Shown here: piece after piece, positions 11,003 to 21,500 of the stretch
Layout of the letters: each line of letters starts with the position of its first letter
How positions within the stretch are numbered: the first letter of the stretch is position 1
NCBI GenBank assembly: GCA_035578175.1
Contig: JAQMRL010000006.1
Span: 67,772,001-67,836,000, forward strand
Origin: Catonia carolina
Lineage: Eukaryota; Arthropoda; Insecta; Hemiptera; Achilidae
Reading direction: 5' to 3'
DNA: 64,000 nt
Notes under the pieces: model-generated
The model's input: the letters and a program-made list of their open reading frames with translations, nothing else
The model's database searches: none
Told to the model about the DNA's origin: nothing
Made by a program: the position numbers and the translations under genes

Positions 11003-11343
11003 ACCGTTTCAGAAGTGTAGAAAAAGGAGTCAGAGAAATCAGAACTTTGAAGTGTTAGAGAAAAATACTAACCTCAGTATGCACAAGGGGTACTTAATTA
11101 TAATAAAACATGTACAATAAAAAATATAATATGGAAACATATCTTTCAATTTTTGTTACGGTCCTGTACATTAAGCTGCTCGTCAATGATAATTCAATAT
11201 TATATGACAATTTTTCGTAAGTATATTTGTATGTCCAACTGTTTTCGAAAACGGCTCTAACGATTCGTCTACAAATCGATTGCGCTAGGTCTCATATTTG
11301 CAAAAATTTTTTTAACTTGCTAAATTAAGAAATATATTAGAAC
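11003..11343. other. nothing recognised
   Basis: AT-rich DNA. 11220-11300 carries a TATGTCCAACTGTTTTCG-type stretch seen in insect repeats, but I cannot assign it. Confidence 0.3.
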
Positions 11344-11356
11344 AAAAGACTGGCTA

Positions 11357-11977
11357 AAGAGGCGCTAAAGACCCCACTGAGAGATAAACATCTCTCATCT
11401 CATACAGATTTCAGGAGACATTTGCACAACCAAATCAAACAACACTGGAACCAAATCTGGTCTCGACATCCTCCAACGAAACTTCACCACATCAGAAAAA
11501 ACATTTTTGAAAACCCTCAGCCTCACTTGGAGCTTCGAAGGCATCAAGTTCTTCTTACGCGACTACGTATTGGACACTCTACGCTCACGCACAAACACTT
11601 TCTGAAGAAAGAACAACAACAAATTTGTACACATTGCAACACGCCATTTACAATCAAACACATCATCACAGACTGCCAAACTACACAATTCACACGAACA
11701 GTATTCAAAATTAACATTTTAGCACTTAATTTAGTAGACAAAGTAGCGGTTCAAAACACATTAATTTTTTTAAATTTAACAAAATTTCAGATTTGTTATA
11801 GTTGTAAAATCGCATTCGTTATTTTTCATTGTGTTTCTATTTTTTAGTTTTTATTTCTCTGTTTTAATTGAACTTAACTAATTTTTCACTATGTATTTAT
11901 ATACTGTATCATGTATTTATATGAAACGTGGTCGCTAATGACCTCGTAGTCGATGCGACCTTAAATAAATAATAAAA
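11357..11977 (+). mobile_element. 5'-truncated LINE (LINE-D) with RNase H-region ORF remnant and shared 3' tail
   Basis: Flanked by the 13-bp target-site duplication AAAAGACTGGCTA (11344-11356 and 11978-11990). The frame running from about 11348 to 11847 encodes the C-terminal end of an I/jockey-group polyprotein. It shows Arg-Leu-Arg-Ile-Gly-His-Ser-Thr-Leu-Thr-His, then a Cys-x2-Cys and a His-x(4)-Asp-Cys cluster, as in the region after RNase H domains. The 3' end is GATGCGACCTTAAATAAATA plus an A-rich tail. The same tail closes SINE-T (13229) and SINE-S (37736), so this LINE family is the probable source of the enzyme that mobilised them. Confidence 0.8.
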
Positions 11978-12044
11978 AAAAGACTGGCTATAGATGTAAT
12001 AAACAATAACAGATGACTTAGTAAACAGTATTTTTACTTTAACG

Positions 12045-12484
12045 GTATTTTAACCATTAAACGTAAAGCATTAGATGGTAGGCGAAAACAGCAATACAGT
12101 CTTCTATCTCGTCAATCAAAATTGCCTATTCCTCTAAAATTACTGTTATACATTTACTGTATAAGACTTTACTTAAGCCAGTATGGTTGTACGGTTGTCA
12201 GATCTATGGTTCATCAAAACCATCAGTCATAGCTAAACTTCAACGGTGTTAATCAAAATTGGTTCGTACACTAGTTAACGCTCCATTTTTTGTGGCAAAT
12301 CAGACACTTCACTCGGACCTAAAAATTCCATTTATTAATGTAATTATACACAAAATGTATCAACGCTTTAGATTAAAATTACTTAAGAACTTCAACTTAT
12401 TGATTTGTGTATTAAGTTTTCCACATTTGCCAGGTAATCCATTTCGTCGGCTCAGCAGGAGTTGGAGCAGACACTTGGGTTAAC
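12045..12484 (+). mobile_element. jockey-type LINE fragment (J2)
   Basis: Broken plus-strand frames read like the C-terminal third of a jockey RT. A segment with Leu-Leu-Lys-Pro-Val-Trp-Leu-Tyr-Gly-Cys is followed by Ala-Lys-Leu-Gln-Arg, then Asn-Ala-Pro-Phe-Phe-Val-Ala-Asn-Gln-Thr-Leu-His-Ser-Asp-Leu (12272-12320). Near the end is Leu-Pro-Gly-Asn-Pro-Phe-Arg-Arg-Leu. An in-frame stop near 12249 and frameshifts make it dead. Confidence 0.65.
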
Positions 12485-12554
12485 CTCAATTAATACAGTT
12501 TAAATTTAACTTCGCTTGACAAAAAATCAATCATCCAACTTACTATTATTAATT

Positions 12555-12947
12555 TGTTGTTTAGGTCATCAGCCGAAGGGCTGGTTTGAACCTGTAGAGG
12601 TTTTACTAAGTAAAACGAGGAGTGAGGTGGTTTACTACTGCCTTCCTCACTGAATGGAAAAGTACGCTTATCAGCATGCCGGGCCCTCTGAAAAGCACAT
12701 ATTTTCCACTCTGCAAATGACACCTTCATTTTATTCACCACAGGGTCTGGCTGTATAATGAAATTCATTACTTTCAGAGACGATAACTCTGATTAGTGTC
12801 TTTTACACCTCTACCTCTTCTGTTCTTAAATGATTCAGTCATTTAAATGGCTGACCATGTAATAAGTAACAGAACTATTTATTTTAGCCCTGCAACGAAT
12901 AAACTGAGTGTAAATAATTTGACACTCCACCTGTCTGTTATGGGCAA
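12555..12947 (-). mobile_element. SINE-A copy 4, with 11-bp target-site duplication
   Basis: Full-length copy flanked by TATTATTAATT (12544-12554 and 12948-12958). This fixes both ends of the family: head TTGCCCATAACAG and tail CCTAAACAACA in element orientation. The duplication length is typical of LINE-driven retrotransposition. Confidence 0.85.
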
Positions 12948-13037
12948 TATTATTAATTATAATCTGAATAATTAACTCGTGAAAAGGCTTACTGTAGCAA
13001 TTAATTTGGGAGTCCTACTAATGAGTGGGTCCTCCTT

Positions 13038-13120
13038 TAACCCTTTCAGTACCGACGTCCGGAAAACAGGACGTCGATATATTTTACTTAGGCACAACAT
13101 CCGGTTTACCAGACGTCCGT
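13038..13120. repeat. TTAACCCTTT-type MITE end with GACGTCC palindrome
   Basis: TTTAACCCTTTCAGTACC begins a stretch with inverted GACGTCC/GGACGTC motifs (13057-13078). This resembles the left end of TTAA-MITEs. No matching right end was found. Confidence 0.3.
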
Positions 13121-13228
13121 GGTTTATGCACATTATGCATAAAATGCCAACATCTGGATAACCGAACATTTACAAAAAAAATAAATAAAAACGATAAAAC
13201 AAAAGTTAATGGAATAATGTATTTTGAA

Positions 13229-13405
13229 ACCGCCTCCGTGGCGTAGTGACTAGTGTGCTAGCCTGTAAAGCGGAAGGTCCCGGATTCAATTCCCGGCTAG
13301 GGACTGGAAATTTTAACACGTTAAAACCACAGTTAAGGTACCAAAACCCGCAGTAATTATTAATGACCAAGCTGCCGATGCGACTTTAAATAAATTAAAA
13401 AAAAC
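13229..13405 (+). mobile_element. SINE-T copy 1 (tRNA-derived)
   Basis: Flanked by TATTTTGAA (13220-13228, 13406-13414). The head is tRNA-like: box-A-like GTGGCGTAGTGACTAG and box-B-like GGATTCAATTCC. The tail GATGCGACTTTAAATAAATT matches that of the LINE at 11357-11977. Non-coding, transcribed by Pol III when active. Confidence 0.8.
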
Positions 13406-13414
13406 TATTTTGAA

Positions 13415-13827
13415 CATTTTTAGTGTTAAAACGATTTTTTTATGAACATAATACAAATAAATTTTTATCAGGAAATTTTATTTTTCTGTAACGTTGAAAT
13501 TTTGGTTGGCAACGGCAGACAAAACATGGCCTACAGTTGTCAAAATTGTCAAAAAAGAAAAAAATAGGAAATTGAATAAATGACATAATATAGTATTTTC
13601 TTTTTTTTAAAAATCCTTTGAAACCAAATTTTATTGACGGCTTGTGAAATGATAAGAAAATCTATTAAGAATCATTTTGATTTTCTCAAATATTATTAAT
13701 ATGTGATCAACTTTCGACCATGTGAAGTGACCTTAGATATTTCTGGTTTTCCATCTTGCAGCCCACATTCTCAGAAGTATTTAACTATAGATTTTTCTAT
13801 TTTCTCCCGTCCTCCCGTTGTTCTGTT
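13415..13827. other. AT-rich stretch, nothing recognised
   Basis: No gene or recognised repeat. Confidence 0.35.
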
Positions 13828-13831
13828 TTAA

Positions 13832-14553
13832 GGGGAGACTGCACTTTGTACCCCGCCAATGTTAAATTTGCTATTTTTAGGTATATTTTTCATACGATTG
13901 GTGAAAGATAAAAAAATCAAATTTTACACACTTATAGTTGTAGTGGTTTTTAGGTACTGATATTTTTTCAATTTAATCTGTAGGACCATAAAGTTTTTAA
14001 AAAAATAACGAATAACATAAAAATTTTACCATTTCTTTTTAATGGTTTTTACATAAATTACTAATTTTTTGAGCACCTGAGACAGTAAAAACAATGTCGG
14101 TGAATGTGCAGGTACATGATAATTAACTGGTAAAAATTTCAACTGGTAGGTCAAATGGTTTTTGAGAAAAACGTACCTAAGTGTTAAAAATCTAAATTTA
14201 CAGAAAAAGGCACAAATAAAAAAGAACATATACATAAACAAGTTTAATGTCCCATCAACAGTTAGTTAGAAAGTTGCACTACAGCGGAGAATATTAAAAA
14301 TAGTGAAACAGATGTTTAAAAAAAACTAAAATTCTGTTTGCACTGAAACAAGCAATATAAAAATATGAAAAATATTTGTTTTTGGCGACATGTTAATTTT
14401 TTAGGATGAACCTGATAAAAGCTTAAATTTTTCTTTAAAATAATTTCTTTGAGGTAATTTAATGTTTATGTGGTAGATCTAGGTCTAAACTATTGAAAAA
14501 CTTAAAAAACCGAAAATCAAAATTTTCAGTCAAAACCATCATACAGTCTCCCC
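13832..14553 (+). mobile_element. TTAA-flanked MITE P1 (722 bp, intact sibling of P2)
   Basis: TTAA at 13828-13831 and 14554-14557. Terminal inverted repeats start GGGGAGACTG on the left and end CAGTCTCCCC on the right. It aligns along its length with 5407-7103 once element G1 is removed. The pattern is that of piggyBac-type MITEs. No transposase is encoded. Confidence 0.8.
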
Positions 14554-14557
14554 TTAA

Positions 14558-15007
14558 TTCTTTACCTTTTAGTTCTTAGAGTCACTCAGTTGACTAAATT
14601 TTTTCGATCCATTATGTTTTTTTCAATTTATTTCAGTTTTCTCAATATTCTTTTTCACTTCTTTAAACCGCTTATCTGACAACTTAAGCCTATTGTCAAG
14701 TGACTTAAAAATGTATTTTGTCATCCATTTTATACAAGTTTCTATTAAATTTTAGTGTTTTCTTTCTAATCATACTTCAAACAAAAATGTAAATGAATAA
14801 AATATATTTTAATATTATCATTTGGATGGACTTAGACTTTCTAACCTGTTAAAGCATACGTTACAATTAACTTATAAAAAAATGTAACGTGATACACATT
14901 TATGTTATTAACATAATAAAGAATGTGAAAAAAAATTATTAGAGAAATGGAAAGAGATAAAAAATAAGTTGCTTTATTTTTCAGACTACCCTGGTCACTT
15001 TTGTGTA

Positions 15008-15051
<44 letters not shown>

Positions 15052-15466
15052 CGATATAATTTAATCTAGTCAATTTAGAAAAGAAAAATAAACGGGTTAC
15101 TTTAAAACGGAAGATATTACAGTATTTATATCCTGTCTTAAAACTTGTTTACACTTTTTAATTTCACTGTTATATATGTTTCTTAACACATATATTCATT
15201 CTTAAATTTAAATCCCCTCCATTTAAATTTGACCCTTATAATTATCAAGTTAACTGCCCAACCGTTGAAGTTTAAACCCCCCACAATGTTCAAGGAAACT
15301 TAGCGGGGGAGACAAGGTCGCATACTATTTTCTTACCGTCAGTAACATTCTCCGGAGTAATTGATACAAGCCTATTTCTTAACTTGCTTTGAACTTAATA
15401 CTGGAAGCCTGTTATCATATTGCTACGCCTTTATCACTTGTAAAACCCCCCCTCGATTCGTTATGC
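14558..15466. other. upstream flank of gene 1; microsatellite
   Basis: AT-rich DNA with an (ATA)n tract at about 15008-15048. From about 15200 base composition becomes more balanced with several CCCC runs, as expected of the proximal upstream region of the promoter at 15467. No motif other than the TATA box and initiator could be named. Confidence 0.45.
15008..15048. repeat. (ATA)n microsatellite
   Basis: About thirteen ATA/AAT units in a row. Confidence 0.9.
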
Positions 15467-15501
15467 TATAAAATCTAGTATCGTTCACGGTTATTCAGTC
15501 A
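15467..15501 (+). promoter_or_regulatory. gene 1 core promoter (TATA box and initiator)
   Basis: TATAAAA at 15467-15473 and an arthropod-type initiator TTCAGTC with predicted +1 A at 15497, exactly 30 bases from the first T of the TATA box. The 5' UTR would be 62 bases. Spacing and both motifs fit a Pol II core promoter, typical of strongly regulated insect cuticle genes. Confidence 0.75.
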
Positions 15502-15558
15502 CATCTTTTTTTGATTTCATTGTAATAGCATCAACATATTTTAATTTTATTCGCAAAT

Positions 15559-15579
15559 ATGAATCCTATGTATTATCAG
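15559..15579 (+). CDS. gene 1 exon 1 (coding part)
   Basis: ATG at 15559, seven codons (Met-Asn-Pro-Met-Tyr-Tyr-Gln), then the donor GTATGT at 15580. Joined to exon 2 it completes a signal peptide (Gln followed by Val-Leu-Cys-Val-Leu-Leu-Ala-Ala-Leu). A tiny first exon interrupting the signal sequence is common in insect cuticular genes. Confidence 0.7.
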
Positions 15580-18500
15580 GTATGTTTTATTTTAATTATT
15601 TAATATAGTTTATTATAATTAAAATAGTAATTATTCAATTATGGTTCATTTTAATTAAAATAGTTTAACTGTTATTTACTTTATAATAATTTATTCTTCT
15701 ATTTCCCCGGTTTCTATGTAATAAATAATTTTTCTAAATCTTCTCTTATTATTTTAAAGCTTCTTTTCAGTTTTTTCTTGTATTATATGGTAAGAAATTA
15801 TTGTTTACACATCGATTTTTTAAATTTTAGTTTTCACCGGAAGTACATTGTGTATGTAAACAAAATACGAGTATCTTAGGAACGTAATATTGTACGAAGT
15901 TGAAATTTGAAATTTAAGTTTAGTACTGTCATGGGTCTTGATACAAAAATTTTCATCGAAATTTGCCAACCGGAAGTAGTGTTTTATTCGTGAAATGTTT
16001 CATTTTATTTGTATTTCCCCAAAAATTGATTTTAAGTTTTTCTTTAAAATCACGCCATATATCTACTAAAATGTTTGGGTTCTACAAGATAGGGCAAGCA
16101 GAATGTCAGCTGACATTTGTAAGGTTGTATTGTTTTTGTAGTAAAACAAGATTTTTTTAAAGGTTGAGACTTTTGTACACATTTAAGGTCAAATGTACAT
16201 AGACTCAAAGCCTACAACATTAAAATATCTGCAATTATATGAACCATTTTTGTTAAGATACACGTTTAGTTTAGCATCAATTAGTAATATATTTATAATT
16301 ACAACAATGATTGATTTTGATTTACCATTATCTACTAGTGATTAAAATTAGGTTATGTTTTAATTTTACATTATTTACTCATGGTTAAATAAGTTGTTTA
16401 AACCCTCATGTGTGCACGTTGAAATCTCTTCAATCTAAAAAACATTTAAGCAACCCTATGACCCAGTTAGATGAGGATGATATATTTTTGATGTGTAAAC
16501 AAGGTGTAGTCTTGCACAGACTCAGTATGACCATTTCTGAGAGAGTATCGTTAATTGAACTCTAATTATTAAAGTACACCGATAACCTATGTCTAGAATA
16601 TTCAAATCCGTACAAAAATAACTACTTTTACTAGGATTTGAACCTTGAACAGTTCGTCTTATCAGCTTTTAAACAGCTGACTCAAGGCGGTGACTTTACC
16701 ATTGGACCAACCTGGTGCCTTTGATTAAACATAGGTTATATTTTTTATTATTTACATTGGCAAGATGAAATCGTAAGAGTGTTTCACACCTTATTTTCCG
16801 TTTCCATTAACTTTCAAACAGTTAATTTATTTCACTTAATCAGTTTTTTGTCCAGCCACTTTTACAAATACAGTAGACTACATCGTCTTAAACGAGAATT
16901 AAATTCTTCAAAAATTAAACGGTTGTTTAAATTCTTTTGATCTCTTACTTTGTACAGATTATTATGAAACAGTATTTATTTTCTTTGTGATTATATGTAA
17001 GTTATGTAATTTGAGTCAAATTACCAGGTTTACTTCCTCAGAATACGAGTACTTGAGAGAAATTATTGTAATTTCAAAATATAATCAATAATTCTTTTGA
17101 ACTGTTGAAGAAATAACAAGACATGAGGAGATAAATACAGTGACATTCAAAAAGTTTTTAATTTCTATTGCCTTATGTCTATTGTGTTATATCTATTGTC
17201 TATGTGTGTATATGTGAAAATAATTTTTTTCGTCATCAGTCTCTCGATTGGTTTGATGCAGTTCTCCAAGCTGTTCTATCTTGCGCTAGTCGTTTCATAC
17301 CTACATACCTGTAACACCCTACATCATTTGTGATTTGCTTTATAAACTCTAACCTTTGCCTCTCCCTACAATTCACTCCCTCATTATTACCCTCGATTAT
17401 TGATAGATCAATACCTAGATGTCTTAAGATATGCCCCACTAGCCTATCCCTTCTTCTGGTCAGATGCTTCCATATACTTCTTTTTTCATCCACTCGACTA
17501 AGAACCTCTAAATTACTTATCTTGTTCACCCACCTAATCTTTAACATTTTCCTATAACACCACATTTCAAAAGCTTCTATCCTCTTCTTTTCTACAGCCC
17601 CTATCACCCATGTTTCGCTCCCGTATAATGCTACACTCCAAACATAGTGTTTTAAGAAATTTTTCCTAATCTGTAAATCAATGTTTGTAGTCAGTAAGCT
17701 TAGTAGTAGTAGTCAAAAGATAATAATACCTGTAGAACGGAATATTGCACGAAGGGTAAAAATGGAAGGTACCTCAGGGAAACCCGACACGAATATTTTC
17801 ATCAGTATTAGTCAATTGGAAGTAGTAGTTTATTCGTACAATTTTTATTTTATTTAATCCAAGGCGGTGAGAAAAACTTATGTTCACTCCCTCACGATGG
17901 GGGAAGTAGTGTTGGACTCAATTGAGACGTCCTCGTCCAGCCCTAAGGAGGCCGCAACCCCCTACCAACCAAAAACCCGCCGCCTGGCCACACTCCTCTT
18001 AATCATTGCTGCTCTTTTCTCCCGCACGCCACTAGATCCCATGGAGGCATCCCGAAATTACCAGGGCTGCCTCCGTATATACAGTTCTGTAAGCACTACA
18101 TATTTTAAGAGCCAGTTTTCACTACGTTCTTAGAAGCCTACCTCTGTAACTTTTAAATCTTAGGGCTCTGCTCTACACAGTTACACCATACAATACCACT
18201 GATGTTGCCATTGCCGCCAACATCAATCTCTTTGCTTGCCTTGGGCCCCCAATATTAGACATCAATCTATTTTAAGGTGCTGCAGATACTTTCGGTTTTA
18301 TTTTGTTTGCAATTTTTTTAAATACGGCTCGTAAGAATTTTCTTTTAAATCACTTTATTTACTAAATTTTTTATGGACTAAAGTATATGAAGTTTAAGGA
18401 AACACTTATACAATTAAAAACCTATAATTTTATTTAGAGTGTTCTTTAACTGCAACACTTAGTTAAGCATCAATTAGTGATTTCTTTGTATTTTTTTAAT

Positions 18501-21500
18501 CAAAATCAGTAAAATATTAGTTTGCGGCCGTAGTATGCATTTCATAACTAACGTGTATATAATTAAACTAATAGAAAATTAAACCTACAACTTTTATTTC
18601 AAGCATTTTTATCTATAGAGCTTAGTTTACTGTCAAAATTAATGGTTTTCTGTGTTTTTGAGTTCTACGGAGGTTGAAGTTGTACTGTACTATGTTTGCA
18701 TAACTGGATCACAGGTTAATGTTTCTTTTTATTTTTAGCGGTTAATTAGTTGACCGGAAAATTTACACAATAGTTTGAATAATAAAAAATATTTCGTTTC
18801 AAAATTTTATTTGATTTAAGGGGTCACGGATCCCTATAATTTCCCAAGTTTAACGTTTGTACTTTTTCTCAGGAAGTACACAAGGTAAACATGCATTTTT
18901 TTAATATTATATTCTGTTGTTCAAATTTTGAGCGTAAAAACCGTTTAAATTAATCAAGTGAAAAGTTTTACTATTTTCTTTTAAAAAATACCTTTTCGTG
19001 AAAACTTTAACGTTGAATAAAACAAACAATTTTAAACATATTTGTATTTTTAAACGCTCAGAATAAGCAGACAGAATGGATCTTTCAAACAAACTAAAAA
19101 TTACTTTATTCTCTTTGGTAGGTCCTGAGAAAAAATTACAGATGTGGTAAAAATCCCTAATTTTCATAAACAGCAATAAAAATTATATAATTCGGTACTT
19201 ACTTTTAGGAGTACTGTAGTTATCACATACAGTGACATCGGATACAAAGACCTATCGATTAGTGTGACCAATATTCGATGGAAAAGTTGGTCAGCTATTA
19301 CAACCCAATATAAAATATATCGTTTACAGTGAAATCGGTTAAAATCTTGAAATTTGTAATTTAGTGACAACTGAATGAATTTTAAAATATACCCGTTGTC
19401 TGTCAACAGTATGAGTCAGTGTGTTACTCATTGTTTTGTCTAGTGTTTAAGTGTTTTTTTTCTTAAAAGGGTTAGTCTCAACGTGTATTTACAGTATTTC
19501 GTATCGGAAGTTTGATTACTAATAGGCCTATACTTTCTTCTTGTGTCTTAAATACAGTACTCATCTATGATTTTATTGTCCTGTTTACTCAGGTTTAGTT
19601 AATATCTTTTGTGTAAACCTGTCCGTTATTTTTGTGTTTTATACAAACTTAAGATTGCTGTCATCGCATAGACATTTTACAGTGATGGAAAAAGCGCACA
19701 TTATTTGGTTTTTGGAAAACGGTGGAACAAACGGTTATATTGCAAGAAAGTTCAACGTTGAATACTTTATAATATCCGCAATTTGGAAAAACAAGGGAAA
19801 ATTCAAAATAGTTTTTATGGAGGTAAAAATAAATCGAAGAGACTTCGACTTAGTCAAAAAACGACGTAGGAGAAGCTCTTTTTGTGGTTTACTTAGCAAT
19901 GGGTAAACAACATGACCGTAACTGGACTTTTGCTACAATAAAAGGTCATCGGTTACAATGACTATCGCATACAGTGGCCGAAACTAACCGGTTCCTTGGA
20001 AGTCACTGTATCCGATGACTACTGTAGTTGCACCGGTTGTAGAGGTTAACAAAAAAAATATTTTAAAATAATTATTGTAAAAATATAATACTGAAACAAT
20101 ATTTAACAAAAAATTTCCAACGATTATGCAACAAAAACAAAAAAAAGATAATTTTTTAATTTTTTCGATCCGTGATCCCCTTAATATGACTCGGAATGTT
20201 GGTCAATAAAAAAAGAGATATTATGAATCTTCGTAGCTTAGAGGTTAGATATAGATATTTGAGAAACGTAAAAATCTCTGTTATAGTCACTTGAGTTACT
20301 AGTTTGCCCTTGTTTGCAACTAGGGGAAAAGGGGGAAAGCATCAGTGCTCATGTGCGACTGCTTTAATTTCAGTACGACAAACATAACAAATTATACTAT
20401 ACCCAGAGCATATACAGTATGTCGCGGAATCTTTTGTAGGTTAACGGTACGAATATAACTGTTTGTTACCGTTAACAGAAATGTCGGTTTTTCGGAAACG
20501 TGGTTAAACTATGCACAGTGCTGAACAAAATATAATAAAATGTTGTGAAAATGAAGCTAAACAAAAATGCCTATCCATGCTTCTTAACTAAAGCCGTGAG
20601 CGAGCGGCTAACTACTCTGATGTTTCTCTTCCCACGACTAGAAAAATAAAGAAGAAAATTAAGGACGTGAAGAAGCTATTCTTGAACAGTTTTGTTGACA
20701 CCTGGTAAAACAAGAAACCGGTTAGGTAGATGCTAGTGAGACTGATAAATGAAAACGCCGATGACAGCAATAGTAATGAAGGAGATTCATTCGTAATTAC
20801 TGTATATCAAAATATTTTAGTCATGTAATTAAGCTACAGGCAATATTACATATTATATTTTTTTCTTATAAGGTTTATGATGAAAAAAAATTTTTAAAAC
20901 AAAACCACACCTTACAAAATGTATGTAGAAAGTAAACGGTAGTGAAATTTACGAGTAGTGTCTCATTGTTGACGTTGGCAGCATTGCAAATATTTCACTT
21001 TCCTTTCTCACAGCCAATACATACGCAAAAGGCAATCTCATGACTTCAGTATCTATGTATTTTTGGATCCATTTTTATAAGTTCAGAATAGTATTACCAC
21101 ATTATGCATATGACGAACAGCCGAATCCCGTAAACTGGAAAAGAGTATCAAATTTTAGAACGGTTAGGATGGTTATGAAGTAAGAAGATCGAGGAATTTA
21201 TTGGACCGAAACAAGATGCCGTCTAATACTTGCTAGAAAAACAATAACATGTGATAAAACTATTAAGAGATTTTTGTATTAGTATATAAATCAACCAGTG
21301 AACTTTGTAATATTATTTTCAAGAAAAAATTAAAAACACATTTCCGGTATGCAGTAAATCAATCTAGTTTACTGTAAAGCAAAATTATTAAACACAATTT
21401 TTAAAACAACTTGTGATATAACATATCTTGATATAGTTACCCTTTGGTCGTTTGACTAGACAAGAAGAAAATCAAGTAAAAAAAAACTTATTTCCGAAAG

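Noticed and set aside
17867..18133. 88-residue protein in the GC-rich block
   Set aside because: No domain, no splice context, and located within an insertion in a repeat.
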